Below, piece after piece: positions 10,220 through 25,198 of a stretch of DNA of 64,000 bases (position 1 is its first letter; each line of letters opens with the position of its first letter). Below the pieces are notes generated by a model. The model saw nothing but the letters and a program-made list of their open reading frames with translations, was not told the DNA's origin and made no database searches. Both the position numbers and the translations under genes were made by a program. This stretch comes from Embiotoca jacksoni (Eukaryota; Chordata; Actinopteri; Embiotocidae), in assembly GCA_022577435.1 (NCBI GenBank), contig JAKOON010000020.1, positions 10,755,324-10,819,323 of the forward strand, given 5' to 3'.

Positions 10220-13180
10220 GAATTAGTCTCTCCGCTCTGCTACCTCTCAATCTTAAGAGTCTCCTTAGTAGTGTGTTGACTGGTTTCCATTGTACACAGC
10301 TGTGTCTGTCCGGGCCTGTGAGAGTGTAAGGGGGAGACAGGGCAGGGCAGGTATGGAGCAGCCCACAGCGGGGCTAACCTTTGACCCTGCGCTGGAGAGG
10401 GACTATCCAGCAACACAATACTTCCAGCATATAGCCCTCAGTGGCTGCCTGCTGCTACCCACAATGAAGCCCTTTGGCGGGGTCTCTCTGGGCAGAAAGG
10501 CCCCCTGGAGCGCTGACTGCCATCCGGAGGTCTTTCACCATTTCCTCCCCTCTCTACCTCCAGCCTTCGCCTGGAAAGAGAGGAAAAACTCAATAACAGG
10601 GAAGATACAAGGGAAACAATAGTCTTTAGAGGGCATCTTAACCCGCAACAAACAGTGTCAACATCTGTGGGGAGTAGATAGATAGATAGACACTGTGTCC
10701 GCCACGGACAGAAAGGGCCCTTTCCTTGTGGGCAGTCACACTGAAAAGGCTACAGTGTTGTTTTGTTGTGTATGAGAGGGATTTGGTCCCCGTCTCTTTT
10801 CAACTGCAGTTGAACCGCACTGTGGTGCCGGCGAAACGATTTTGTCTCGCTGGAGAGCCGGGGCAAAAGATGAAGCAAAGCCTCGAGAGCAGGGCCTTTC
10901 TTCCCATGGCCCGCTCTTTTGGAGGGGTGAAAAAGATTATTGTCGTACACATCAAGTAAAAAAACGCATCAAAGTCGATGGGGAGTGTGGCCTGGATGTT
11001 ACAAGGAGGGGATGAACACGGACACATGTAGCCTGTAGCGTGAGCGTGTGCGTGTGTGTGTGTGTGCGCGCGTGTGAGCGGAGGCCACACACAAGCCCAG
11101 ACGCGTGGGAGTGTATTGGATTCTCATGGGTTGTCTGGGAAAGACACTGTCCCACTCTCTCTTTTTCTACCTCATTCTCTCTCAAGCGTGCGGTCTCCTC
11201 TCATGTGAACACACTGCCAGTATAAAGGATCTCTTCATCTCTCTTTTTGGGCTCTCTTTTGCATCCTGATGTGAAAAGGGTTCATTCACTGAGGCCCTGC
11301 AGTCTAACTCCCACTCATCCCAATTTATCAGTTACTGCCAATTGGACCTAACTGGGAGCTTGTGGGAATCCAGGTGCTTATCATTAATGCTGCTTCTTTG
11401 TGGTTTGTGAGGATACGCGGGAGGAACTATGTGTCATGTTCTTGCATGTCTGCGAGGGCTTCGCCAAGCCGTGCTTCCCCTCCATACACTGCATCCAGAC
11501 ACACACGCCCACACATGCAGTCACATATAGGTAGACATGCCTGTGGTGAAGCTTTTGCAGACTGGTGTTTGTGAAGTGTACAGTAGCACATACAGTACAC
11601 TTAGATATCTTTGGAATATTTAAGTAACACTGCCGCTGCACGCAGATCCACCCGTCTCATACTTCTGTGTCTTCACTGACATGTGGTTTTGGTCTGCTTA
11701 CAATAATATTGTGATATCATTAACTGCTTTCAACTCCACTTGGATGAGCATATAGTTTCACGTCTGAAGTCAAAAATACATCAAAGAAAACGCGCTAATG
11801 ACAAACAAAGACAGACTGTGGCTAACTGTATCATCTGAGATCTAAATCCTCCAGAAAACCCACATCCTGAACACTCGCTGCCTCAACAAATGTGCAACCC
11901 TCAGTCAGACCTCCTGTCAGAAGTTTTAGACGTGACACAAACAGACACAGTCATGCTGCGATCAAAGCGCAACTTTGGAGCGTGCAGACAGAGAGAGCTT
12001 GTGTTTGGTTTGGTTTGTACACTCAGCATCTTTACTGTCAGAAGTGCTGGATGACTTTTCACAGACCAAACAGTAAATCTAAAAAAGAAATGAAATAAAA
12101 TCAATATTTAAAATGCCTACAATTGCCTACAAGAAAGCACACATTAACCATCGCTAAATGTCTTATTTTAACTTTCCATCAATCATTAACTTCAGTCTGT
12201 AAACTCTCGAGTACGTGTCATGAACTAAGTGGACAGCTCTACTGTATCATGTGCTTTTCTTTCGTTGAATAAAGAGCACATTACTTCTTGTACTATCTGC
12301 ATCTGTGCCACTTATGTCTCTTTTCCACTGCCGGTAACGGCTTGGCTCCACTCGATTTTTTTTCTCGCTTTTGGTATCAGGTATTTTTCTGGATTTTGCT
12401 GCTGAGAGGTCATCTTCAACACAACACACACACAAACAGTGGAGGATACGGTGGGGATGCTGTTCTTGATTCTTGGCATGTGGCTGTTAATGTTGCCCTC
12501 ACACAGAGACACATGTGATATGAGAAGCAAGAATACAAGCTGTCAGGTGGAAATATGATGCTGCTCGCATCAGTATCTGGTTCTGCAACACATACTTGGA
12601 CTCAAGACTGAGAAAGTGCTGCTTCATTGTTTCCCTGTTCACAGTGAAAAAACATTACATCAGTCACATATAGGATTAAAAAAAGGGGAATTGTGTTTGA
12701 GTGCGAGTGTTACCTAACACACACACACACACACACCACACGCATTCTCCCACAATGACACAACACAGTTAAGGCAAGACATCCCATTTCCAGCTACATG
12801 GCCAATAAGAGAAAGGACACTCCAAAATGTGAAAGGCCTGGAAAAGAAAACACTTTCTTTGGGGTTTGTCATCGTTGCAGGAAACCGCAGGGGGCGGGAG
12901 GGTGAATGCCAGCGGCTAGGGTCTTTAGCTTCTCAGTGAACCAGTCTGTAATGTTCATTAGCACACCTGGGGAGAGAGGGAGGGACTTGAATGGGAGGTG
13001 CAACTTTGTTTTGTAACCCTGTGCCAGGAGAGGTCCGGCAACATTAGGTATGGCTGACCTGAGGTGAATGTTGGCCCTGGTGGTGGAAAGAGCGGGAGGG
13101 GGGGGGGAAGAGAGGCTGAGCCCTCCAAACTGATAATCTCTTGTATTCCTTCCCCCTTGGTGCTCCTTATTTCCAGCACG
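10220..13180. other. Intergenic sequence with minor simple repeats
   Basis: It holds a short GATA run (10676-10690), an impure TG/CG tract (about 11040-11078) and a (CA)n of about 20 bp (12718-12737). Several frames of 60-118 codons overlap on both strands; none has a recognisable domain or splice context. Confidence 0.45.
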
Positions 13181-13189
13181 CCGCCCCCT

Positions 13190-13370
13190 TTCCTTCCCCT
13201 CACTGGTTAAGCTACTTATGGCCAAATTACAATTATTGCATGTGGAGGTCTCCCTCGAGTGTTTCTACCACCATCGGGCCAGTTGGAAAAAGTTTGCCCC
13301 CTAATACACCTCTAATCAGGGCTGCTTTGAACGGCATCGACTGCTTTTCATTAAAGTGACTCACTGGGAT
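13190..13370. promoter_or_regulatory. Candidate conserved noncoding block
   Basis: A complex stretch with AATTACAATTATTGCATG (homeobox- and octamer-like words) near 13226-13243 and no repeats, ending before a long T run (13432-13460). Cross-species comparison would decide. Confidence 0.3.
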
Positions 13371-14343
13371 TTTTCTCGTTGTTGAGTTCAGAGAACTAAG
13401 AGATTACAAAAAGGGAAAAAGTATAACTCCTTTTTTTTTTTTTATTTTTTTTTTTTTTTTGTGAAATACAGCAACAATCCGATCCACTTTAGTTATCCAA
13501 GGAAGTTTGGGAGTGGACTTCCACATGCTGCGGTGTAAAACAAAACACTGTTAAAACACTGTCCATGCTTACGCTAATGTAATACACCCATGTTTGGAAG
13601 AAGCAAGGGGGAAACAAAAAACTGCGCAGTAAAAGGTCACTTACACGAGAAAACAAATTTGGTGCTCGTGATGACTGTAAAAAACGGGACTGTAAAATTC
13701 GGCGTAGCGCTGGGAAGAGAAACTATAAACGCGGCAGTTGTTTCTGGGGGTATTTTATATGCCACAACAAATGGCAATTTGAATGCCTGAGCATGACAAC
13801 CAACCCAATCACTGCCTCCTTTCCTCTCTTCCTCCCCTTCCAGGCAGGCAGTGAACAGTTTAAAGTGTGTTCACACGGGCTGAAAATACACACTGCGTCA
13901 GACTCACTTCTAAACCGCAAAGAGCCCTCCTGTTAGGACCAACCTTAATGAGGCAGGAGGTGTGTATGTGCACATGTGTGCATGTGCGCTCAGGCAGAGG
14001 CTAACACCTGGACCAGCTGCTAGCTATAAAGCACCAGCGCTGTCAGGGACTATTAAAGCACCTTGCGGGCAGCCATCTTTCTTCCTTCCCCTCAATCTCC
14101 AGTGAAGCCTCCAAAATCACTTAACAGCATCCTCCATTAATAGGCCTCCAACAGGCTTTAAGTGGGGGCACTCATTTCAACATACACATGCTCACTCAGA
14201 GCAGCAGAATGCTCTCACACTCGCATATTAAACCACAAATATACACACACACACGCCCTCAGGTGAGTCAAACACAGCAAAGACAGATCTCCTTTTTTTC
14301 CAAACGCGGTTTCTCACAGCAGAAGCAGGCAGCGGGTGGCAGA

Positions 14344-14345
<2 letters not shown>

Positions 14346-14426
<81 letters not shown>

Positions 14427-14456
14427 GTGTGTGTGTGTGTGCGTGCGCGTGTGTGT
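14346..14456. repeat. (TG)n microsatellite with GCG interruptions
   Basis: About 111 bp, pure at first and interrupted by CG steps from 14421 on. The apparent Cys/Val and His/Thr proteins here are shadows. Confidence 0.97.
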
Positions 14457-14459
14457 TGG

Positions 14460-15477
14460 AGACAGTGTGAGGAAGTGTAGAGCAGGCTTATCTGGCTCAG
14501 GATCAGCACTGGGATGATTTGCTCACAGTCAGCGTTGTGCGGGTGCAGAGAGAGGGCCTTTGTCCTCCTGGCAGAGGGCAGGCTGGGATCCTGTCTCAAC
14601 AGCCAGCAGCTCCCGGAGTCAAAGTCATTTAATTAACGAGTAAAATGTAGAAGTATTTATTTTGATTGTGTTTGTGCAGACATAAACAGACGATGAGCAG
14701 TGCAGGACTGGTGACATCATTCATAAAGTCCTATGAACACAGAGATTAGATGCACCGCTATCAATGATTGGCGCAACAAAGACACATGTTTGTTTTTTTA
14801 TTTGTTTCCTCTTCCTGGAAAATGTGGGAGGTAAAATGTCTCAACACGGGCACCAAAGTAAATAAAACATTTTATGAGATGGCACGTTATCAAACGGTAA
14901 CATTACAAACCTATGTCTGCACTGGTCACTGTGGAGAGAGTGTAAAGATTTTAAATGATAAAAAAAAAAAAAAAAGAAGTTGAGGGTGTGATTAGACTAA
15001 AATAAGCAAAGTACTGCACATGCAGTAGTACATCAAAACCCAACACATCATAAAATATGTTATGGCACCAGCAGGATCTCACAAACAGTAAAATGATTTC
15101 CCGACTAGCATTTATTCATGTTAACAGACGTGTGAGACATGTTAAATTTACAACACAGGACAATTAGGAGGCTGGAAATTTTAAGGGAACACAGGACCTA
15201 ACTTCAAATATAAAGTCTAAATACTTTTCTGCTGGTGTCTGACACTTGACCTCGTGTGAAACGCGGTAAACCCCTGCACCTGGCTCTCCATTAGGGAAAA
15301 ACAAACAGCGAGAATTATTTGCAAATGTTATTTGACTCTGATCTGCTCAGCAGCTCAGCTGGGTGTACGCCATCCACAAGTACATGTCAGCATGAGGAAG
15401 ATTTACTGCCTCTGAGCCAGGGGCCCGTTTAGCCTGGGAGTGAGACGCTGATTGACTGAGTACGTGTCTGGATCGAG

Positions 15478-15480
<3 letters not shown>
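14460..15480. other. Intergenic sequence
   Basis: No gene seen. An A run lies at about 14960-14974. Confidence 0.45.

Positions 15481-15540
<60 letters not shown>
15481..15540. repeat. (GT)30 microsatellite
   Basis: 60 bp of uninterrupted GT. Confidence 0.98.
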
Positions 15541-15542
<2 letters not shown>

Positions 15543-18500
15543 GTGTGCATTTGTACATGTGCATTTGTGACGGTGAACATGCGTATGAGGAAATGCATGT
15601 GCGTCTGTGTGTCTGCCGGTGATGTGACGGCTGGATGTGTACTTGGACGATTTTGTTTTTCAGCATTCCTCTGTGTGAGGGTGTGAGATTGTATATATTT
15701 GTGTTGTCTTGGAAGCCGGGCAGCAGGGGTTACTGCGGTGCTTTCGGCTGGAGCAGAGTTAACAGCTCATTAACACCAATTCATTACGGGCCACTTCTAC
15801 TCCCTACTTCCACTCCGCAAGACACGGCCAGCAGCCCTCTTTCACACACAATGTAAATCACTGAGGCCTAACTCACCAGCACAGAGGGGGAGCCGAGCCA
15901 GCTCTGTCATCTCCTGGTGAGAAGGACTACCTGTGTGTTTGTGTTTTTTAAGTGCGAGTTCATGCGCACGAGCGAAGGCACTGCTGGTAATTTTCAGCCT
16001 TCAGACAGCATCAAACCTAGAAAAAAAGGTTGTTTAAGTACGACTGAAAGGTATGAGATTAGAAAAGGTTTGGCAAGGTTTTAGTGTGTGTGTGTGTTTG
16101 TACTGTATAGAATACTGTAAGGCTTAACAAACACTCGAGCAGCCAAACAGCTGGTTGCTTTGCAAATGGAGCCAGTACTGTATGCTGGGGCGTCAACACT
16201 GTGGGCTCCAGCAAAAAAAAGTTCAACCAGACTCATGTTGGCCAATCGAATACATGCAAGCCCACATTCCTCACAGATGACTTTGTCATTTGAACACTGT
16301 ATTGAGTTTACCTGCCGACAGTCACATCGAAAGATAAAGTAGTTGCAGTCATGATAATTCTGCAGATTTGTACAATCCTGTATGTGAGTATGTATTCTGG
16401 CACCTGATGAGCCTTTTGAAGCATTAATCTGTTCGTCAAAATGGACTTCCTATATCATATTTTTAGTATTCACTCAAGAATTTTGGCCCAGTACATTTCA
16501 AACAGGGATATTTATCCTCTTCTGGTGGCAAATTTACTGCCATGCAAATTTAAAGAGTGAATCTTATGTGATCACACTTTATGCTTTCACTGCAAAATTC
16601 ATTACTGCAGAATTAATGAAACTTTGAATTTCTGCTCTTCAGGTTTCAGCTCTTGGGCTGGAAAAAACAATATTCTTCAGGTTAACAAAATATATCTGAT
16701 TTGCATACAAGCATATCTGACAGCTGGTTGTTCTCAGACTACTTTCTTTCTAAGAAAGTCATTGCCATGACAACACCAACTTCTTGGGTATATTTATTTC
16801 TCTTCTGAAGTTCACTGTGCATACTACAAATTTAGACATGAATTGCCCTCCATCAGTAGAGTTTAATAAAATAATGTCTTCTTTAATTGAAGCATTGCCA
16901 TAGAACATGGAAGCAACTATGTTTCCCATTAAAACATAATTTACAAAAAAAAAAGTTTCAAAACAACATTCCTAGGAGATAGGGCTGCTCTCTGGAGAAA
17001 GGATAACTTCTGCCAAATTGAATTAGACTCTACAAATTGAATCACACATTGAACTTGTCAATAAGACAATAAAGGAGCTGAATAATCACCAGACAAAACA
17101 AGCCCATGTTTGTCACTGCCTAAAAACAAAATAATAGTGATTTGAATACATTCGAATGCGATGAACTGAATATGATACAGAGAATTCTCTGCTGACCAAT
17201 GATGATGTCTGGGGCATTTGTGACACAGCTGCCAAGTCTGTGTAGACAGGCTCTCAGAGGATGAGTGACGGTCCTAAAATGCAGCTGTTGGAGGTGTGGA
17301 GAAGCCCCGAAGGAGTATCTCTGTGTATTTGTACGTCAGCAGCCTGGCTCTTGATATTTTGACCCTCTCAGCACCTTCATTTGTAACACAGGACGGGTCC
17401 ATTAAAAGAAGGAGCAGCAAATGGAGATCAAAGACATAAAGGAGAGTATCAGATGCAAAGACAGGCAGACTAAAAATCACGAGCAGCCTGCAAGACCATG
17501 ACCCCTGACCTTACTAGGCCTGGACTTTGAGATGTTAAGTAAAGAGCCAATGATGAGCACAAATTGTGGAGTTATTTAATTGTAATTTAATTGTAAAAAT
17601 GGTTCATCACAATCATTGTTGCGAGGGAGCATGTAAAAAAAAAAAGACAGGTCAAATGTCAGGCCTCTGTGCGCCCAGGGAAACAACAATTTGCAGAATA
17701 ACCATGTGTGCACACTTCTCCCTCACAATGCACACAGGGCTTTGTATTACTGTCATCAGCCCCAAATTTTAGGACATCTCTCAGTTGCTTCAATGGCAAC
17801 CGATGGCCTTCTCGAGGACTCCGGCTATCATCTGTCCCTGCTTCAAAAGCTGCCCATTGTGGAGAGAGTGAAGAAGAAAGAAACACAATCCTCTTATTAT
17901 CGCGCAAATAAATAGCAGCATATGGACTTGCCGCTCACAATCCTTTTCTAGCTGCTTAATGTTAGGCTTTAGGCACAATTTCAGTGCAAAATGTATTTAG
18001 ACTTTAGCAGAGGGGTTGATGAGGTGAGGGATCGTTACCATCTCAGAATATTTCTTTTGAAGCCTCAATTTCTCTGACCTCTAAAAATGGAAGAAAAGAA
18101 AAGCCATAAAACCTATTTTCCATTACGTCTCTTTAAAGTGGTGCCCACAAGTGAAGGGATGGAGGGACAGGGAGAGAAAGGAAAATTGGCTTCTGGATAC
18201 CGTTTACATCACTCACATGTCAATGCAAATAAGGTGATCTGGCCGTCCAGCACTGCGTTTGCCCCCAAACACAGAACAACAACAAGGTTCTTTGTATCTT
18301 AGATGGCCCGATGAATGTGTTTTTGCCCATATATCTCTTCTCCCTCTTAATTACAATAAGTTGGTGCCATAATAGGATTGTCAACCACCAAGGAGTGACA
18401 GCTTAAAAGAAATGCTTTCCAGTTGAAATGTGCCTTTGAGGGCCGATTTTCCAGAGCTTTCTTACTTCACTTTAAAGCTCCATCCAGTTCAGCGGTCCTT

Positions 18501-21500
18501 TCAGTGTAGCTGGGATACAAATCCATGCCACTGCAGCTATCACAGGAGCAGAATGAGCATAAAAAAGCTGCATTACATCTTGCTTCGTTTTTAAAGGTTC
18601 CCTTTGGCTTCACATGTGCAGGAGCCCTCTATAGCGCAAAGCGTCCCACTTTGGTCTGCCAAGTGTCTGTGTTACCGGGATTCGTCATAGGGAAGTCAAA
18701 GAATTGCTACGCAGACAATGCTAGCGGCCATCATTTCATCGTAGTGCAGGCTCTCTATCTTATTTCAGAAACGCCATTGTCATACAGCTGTGTGCCAAAA
18801 TGTTTACCCTCGGCGAGCTACCAATCAGCCTTCTGCAGGGGGATTTAAAAAAAAAAAAAAAAAAGTAAGTTAGCCTTTGTGTTTTAAACATTACTATTAC
18901 AACGTACTTCATCTTCATCAATGGTGTGAAAGATTCCAGGGGTGCTGTTTTTTTCAGCCAGTGTGTCTCGGAGGCAGTGGCAGCTGATGGAAGTGATAAT
19001 CATCCTTGGCCAAGAGCTACCGCTGCTGTGCCTTGAATCCCTTTGTGGTTGATTTCAAGGCACGCTCACGCCATCCGGCACCATCCGCCCTCCAAGTACC
19101 TCTTTAGAAAAGGGACACATTTTGAAAACCTCTCTTCCGATGGTCCAAATACTTTTGAAAAGAAGAAGAAAAAAAAAAAAATGAAGAAAATCACATTTTG
19201 GTACCGCTTTAAGAAAACCTGCTGATGATTTTCACTGGTTTAGTGATAGATTGGGTCAAAGCAGAGACAGATGTAGGGAAGGAGAGGTAATAGGGCATAC
19301 TAAAGATGCCCTGCGGCCCTTCCTGGTGCCGACCACACAAGTACAAATTCCCTCGGAAGGAGATGCATTCTCAAATCTGTGACTGTAACTACACCAACAT
19401 CAGGAGAAACCACTATACACCAAGGACATCTTTCACTGCAGGTTTGACCCTGGGCAAACTGCAGAAGTAACAGTAAACTCAATCAATCCACTATTCATTT
19501 CACGATATACATGTAATACCATAGCGACGGCAGAAACTTTTTCTATTTGGAATACTAATGGTAAGCCGTAAACATTAAACACCAAACATTTGTAAATCAA
19601 AGTTTACTGCACTCTTGAGCGGGAGGAGGCAGCCATCCTACTATAAACAGCTGCTGGTGTCAAATGCTGTTTGCAGCTTGGCAAATATCAAATTCAGGAA
19701 GAAAACATTGCTGGGGGTTTAATCTAGAAGACGAATATTGAACCAAAACCCAAACGACACGTTTCAGATTACATCTCTCTACCTGCTGCCTGCACAAACA
19801 CCAAGAGGATTTGGGAGAGAAAGTTCCCAGCACCTCATTTACCTCTCACTCCCCTCTTTCTTCCCTGCCGCAGGTCTGATAAAGCAGGGAGGCCCAGTGG
19901 CTGCACTGCTCTCCCCAATGAACCAGACCCGGGAATGAGAGAGGAACTCGTAAAACATAATCACGCTTTATGAGGGCCCCTCAAGAGGTCTGTTTAGGGA
20001 AAGGCCGTTTCTGTCTTGCAGTTTTGTTCCAGTCTAATAGGAAGCAGGAGACTGAAGTGCTCAGGATACCAAAGATCGCAGTCGAGCTACACAGACGACA
20101 CCACGGACAAGGTACTCCCCAAAAACAACTTGAATATTTACTTCTTTTCGTTTTTGTCAGTCACACGTCAATATAAAAGTACGTCAGTAAAGTTTTCCAA
20201 AAAATATGTCTGGACATGTTTCATTCAAATTCACATTTAGCAGGAGGTTAAGTTTGGTTCAAGTTATAAGGAGAGGAACTAAGATATTTCTCTAAGCAGC
20301 TTTTTTATTTAAAAAAAAAAAAGTCTTGATAGAATTTAACTACAGTTTAGAAATGTGATAAGAATAAATCCTTTCAATGTATGCTTAAAAACAGTCAAAT
20401 TCTGCACCACAATTTTTTGCTCATAAATAATGCGGAACAGATGAACTCTCAAGGCAGTTTTTTCTACACTTGATAAAAAATAAATAATATCGAGCTTCTG
20501 TGTTGGGTTGTTGAGATTTCACAAACAAAAAAGAGTTGCTGAAATTATGACATGCAGAGGTGAAGAGGCAGATTTGGATGATATTTTTTAAACAAAAATA
20601 GGCAGCATACAAAGTCATATCTTGAGTTTAAGGTTTGTGCAAATTTCAGGTAAAAATACAATCAAACAAAACTAAGAAAAATGAAGCACACTTTTCCAAA
20701 AATTTTGCACTTCATCATTAAAGGATGACTAAACCTAAATTTCCTTTTCAATTTCTTGCAAAACACAGTCGACAAACTCTTTCTGCTTCTTGGTGGAGTT
20801 AATTTATGGACAACTGTAGAGACACTCAACAAGAGTAAAAAAAAAAAAAACAGGATTTAAAATGGACAAAACTTTCCTTTGAACAAATTGCTGTTGGCAG
20901 CACAAAACTTGTATCAATCCAAGCGGCATCATTTGCATTTGAAATGGCTCTTGTACACGCCCAATCAAGAACGATAAAAAGAGACAAAGGATAAAAGAGA
21001 CAGGAGGGTAAAAATGAAAGGGAAGATGCTGAAAGAAAAGACGAGCAAACAGAGAGGAGTTAGAAGGGAGAAGTACGTGAGGGAGTAGTAAACAAAGAGA
21101 GCAGCCTTAAAAGAAGCAGAGAAAAAAAAACCTGACTGTGTAAGTGAGTTGGTGGTGCTGAAGAGCAGCCAAACCCTGCGGCCCTCACCTCAGCCACATC
21201 TTCATAAGCTGCAGCGCCTCCCTCTACCAAGTCCAGCCTCTGGCCCTGCAATAAATACATTTTCAATTACAAGCACTGGGGAACAAAAAGGAAGAGGAGG
21301 AGGAGAGGAGGGAGGAGGGCCCTGGAGGAGTCTGAGTGAATCCCCTGGATGACACCTCTGGCCACATGGCTCAGAGGTGCAGCAGAGAAGGCCCCACCAT
21401 CATGCCCTGGCACACGCGTGCAGTTTAATCACCGGCTGGCTCTTTGCAGCCAGTCAGGCATTTAACTGAGCCAGGGTCTGAGTCCAGAAGTGCAGCAGCC

Positions 21501-23658
21501 AGGACTTTGATGAAACACCTGCAGTGAAATGGGAGCTTTACTGGATGGACTGTAACCTGAACCTCACACAGATGCAGGGTTGAAGAACCCGCCACGGGGT
21601 CAGGGGCATGGCTGCATGTTGGACTCCAGACATATCACCACCGATGGCTTTGAAGATTATTGCAGGTGGCTCTTGTCAAGACTAATATAAGGTTTACGTC
21701 AGTGCCACTGGATGTAACGGTGATACTGTAACCTCTGACACAGTGCACGGCCCACCTGTGTACCACAGCCGGTGAACAATGACTGTATCTGGGTTTAGGT
21801 TGAATGCTTTTTGTCTGTGTCTCTTGTCCAGTAAACTAGGACTCCACATCCATATCCATCCGCATCTGGCTCTACAAATACTCAAACTTTAATCCATTTT
21901 GTCGTTGAGAAGTAACATTCAGGTGCCAGTTCTGCACTGCATTCACAGGCTTGTTAAGTTTGACTAATTATATAAACAAATTTGCGGGATGCTTATAAAA
22001 CTTTATTCAAATATGAACTGGTTTCACTGGGTAGAAAAACAAGACATCAGCTTTCTATAAAAAATACAAACAAAACACAAGACTGACTTATTTAGAACTT
22101 GATGTGCCAGCAAAGATGCGAAAGATAGCTCTAATGGTGGTTCATACCTGGAGGCATAAACAGACAATAATGGTTCCGCCACATAGATTTTACCACTAAG
22201 CAGTGTATGGACTATACAAGGTCTGCAAACACCGAGTGACCGGATAAACAAAAAAAACCTGTCATATTAGTAGGAGGTTTTCAGTTTTGACAGGAAATTT
22301 TGAGAAATTGGATTGCATCATACACACAAAGAGAAATTTCACAATGCTTTTCAGGATTGGAAAATAATCACACAAATGATATAGTTCTCTTTTAACTAAA
22401 CTTTATGTTGGGATTATCTCACTCACAGGCTATCCGCAAAGAAAGCAGTAACATCGAAATCTATGTTTTCACAAAAGAAACTTCACATATTTCACACATC
22501 ACAAATATCAGGTGTGACGTCATTGGGACTGAACTGACAGCTTTTGTGAATCATTACCATAGCGTGTCTCATTCTAACAAATGTTCTGAGCCAATTATCA
22601 GCACCACCCAACAACCCAAATTAGGCATAACTCGTACCACATTTTCTTGTCATAGAAATACACACCAAGTAATAGACAACAACTGGACAGATTGAATGAT
22701 TGTGCGCACACAACATTCCAACACACTGTATGGGAATGTTCGGTATCCACGATGCGACACAATACACCAGTCGGCAGGCATTATACCCACCAAATATGGG
22801 CTGTAGCAGAGAAGTCAGTGATGAATTTGTCGGCAGGTCTGGTTTCTGCGGCACAAAGCAGAGTGCCGCCTCAGCGACACAGGCTGTCACTTTGCACCGC
22901 CCAGGGTCACGGTCTCTGTTCTGAGCACCGTGACCGCTGCGGTAATTACCTAAATTGGTGAAAAAAAAAAAAAGCTTCAGCATTCCTGGAGTGTCACAGG
23001 GCCTGGGTTTGTGTGGGCAGAGTGTGAGCTGGATTCTCTGATTCCAGGGTGGATGTGAAGGGATTTAAGCACTCAAGAATTTTCCCCTCTCCTTATGCCT
23101 TGCTGTCACCATCCCACCCATCACCCCACCCACCCCTTGATCTGCCTATGCCTCCCAACAGGAGAAGAGAAAGTGGGTAGGAGGGGAGAGATACGTCGGG
23201 GGTCAAGTGAATTATGTGGTCAGGCCTCCCTGGTCAGTGCAGGTCCTGGGGTTGGGTGACCTCGGGGTGCGTTAATGTTGTCGTAGATGCTGATACAGTA
23301 ACAAAAAAAATCAGGGGTCAGATCAACTTATTAAGTAGCTATTAAATAATGGGTTTATGGTGATGTAATAGGCTGAATAAACTGTGTCTGCTTCAGTCTT
23401 TGGCCTCGGACCTGCTTATGTTTCACTGTTACTTTTCCGGCCTCTTGGCAGTAGCAGCAGCAGCCAAGCATGCTCCCCCGAGACAACGAGCTAGCCAGCG
23501 TCATCAGGGCTAACAAGGACCACACTTTTGCTATTTCCACCAGGCCTGCCAACAGTTCCCAGACAGGGCCCCATTTCACGGTTGCCTGCTCAAGGTGTGG
23601 GACTGAGTGTGGGCCCCACGCCTAGTTAGGGGGTATGAAAGAGAAATAATGTTTGGAT

Positions 23659-23660
<2 letters not shown>
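15541..23660. other. Gene-free stretch
   Basis: I find no protein-like frame, RNA gene or transposon with ends. It has A runs at 18847-18864 and near 19168-19182 and 20311-20322, and a purine-rich GGA tract near 21291-21330. A 9-bp inverted repeat (GGTCACGGT / ACCGTGACC, loop 13) is at 22905-22935. The 120-codon minus-strand frame at 22621-22983 lacks any domain. Confidence 0.45.

Positions 23661-23715
<55 letters not shown>
23661..23715. repeat. (TG)n microsatellite
   Basis: 55 bp of uninterrupted TG. Confidence 0.98.
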
Positions 23716-23716
<1 letters not shown>

Positions 23717-24366
23717 AAAGCACCCTGACTTATTAGAGTAGCGCAGCTATAGTTTTGGTGCGTGAGAGGTGGTTGTATGTTTCATAGTGGAATTTCCATG
23801 TCATTTCCCCTTTATCCAATCAGCAGGCCTGGGGGCCCCCGGCCTAGTCAGGGGGTTGTGGGAAACGCGGTCTGACTGCAGGAGTTGATGTGATTTAGGC
23901 CTTGCTTGAAGGGAACACACAGCTATTTTGACAGACGCTGGCCTCCTGCTCAGACTGAGGTCTGCAATTACACAGGACATAAACGCGGTGCACCGCGGCC
24001 AGGCTGAAGCAAGACAGGCTGGAGCTCTGAGAGCCCCTGGGAACGGAAAACGCACAGCTTTGTGGAGGCCGCAGGGGCCTCGGCAGGCACGGCCATCGCG
24101 TGACTGAGGGAGAGGGATGACTAGTGCTTAACACTGGGGAAATACAGTGAGAGATTGGACTGGTTGAGAAACAGCCAGAGAAACAGCCACAAAAGGGATG
24201 TCTTGTTCAGAAAAACTGGACATTAGTGTAAATATAAATGTGCACATATGTCACACAAACATGTAGACACAAATACAACTGCGGCAGATGTTGTACATGT
24301 TTTCTGGACAGATTAAAACCTACTTCTTTCCAGTTGCATGCTTGCCCCCCCACCTCTCTTCCCTCA

Positions 24367-24370
<4 letters not shown>

Positions 24371-24427
<57 letters not shown>

Positions 24428-24446
24428 GGGGGGTAGGGGGGGGGGG
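24371..24446. repeat. (TG)n microsatellite plus G-rich tail
   Basis: 55 bp of TG run into two long G tracts (24426-24446) that could form a quadruplex on the plus strand. Confidence 0.95.
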
Positions 24447-24975
24447 CTACCGCGCTCACCAGGGTCCATGTTCAGTTTCCTACCCGAAGAGGAAGCTCCA
24501 CTGGGCCTAAAACAATTACCCATTTACATGGGCTAAATCAACTTGCATTGCGGAAACAATGAGACGGCTGCCACTGTTATTTACTGTAATGAACTGGGTC
24601 CCATTGTGAGTGTGGCGCTCTTTGGGGACCTCTCATTGAGCCCGGCTGAATGCAACAAGCCCTGAATGGATGTCAGTCTACATAAAAGTTTTTGAGCAAC
24701 AGTGAGAGTGTTGCCTTGTGGATAAAAAGAGTGGCGGTGAGATCATATTTACCCTCCATTCAGGCTGCTTTATATACGCCCATCGACCACATCCTATTCG
24801 GATAAATCAGGGACAGAAGGAGCGGCCGGCAGACTAGAGTGTATTCTCCACAGTCAATTCAGAGTGGGACCTGACACAAGCATGGGAAAGCAAATAACCA
24901 GGATTAGGCTTCTTCAAAGGCCTGGCCCTGTGAAAGATGGGAGTAGGAGGAGCAGACAAAGGTGGGAATTAGCGA

Positions 24976-24996
24976 TACACACACACACACACGAAT

Positions 24997-25086
<90 letters not shown>

Positions 25087-25158
25087 ACTGTAATGACAGT
25101 AAAACCACACACACACACACACACACACTTACTGTAATGACAGTAAAACACGCGCGCA

Positions 25159-25198
<40 letters not shown>

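Noticed and set aside
14228..14599. His/Thr and Cys/Val repeat proteins, here and at other microsatellites
   Set aside because: They are translations of (CA)n/(TG)n tracts, not genes.
22621..22983. 120-codon minus-strand frame
   Set aside because: No domain and no splice context; both strands are open.
24993..25040. Tandem ACGC units considered as a CRISPR-like or satellite array
   Set aside because: Simple tetranucleotide repeat without spacers in a vertebrate-type locus.
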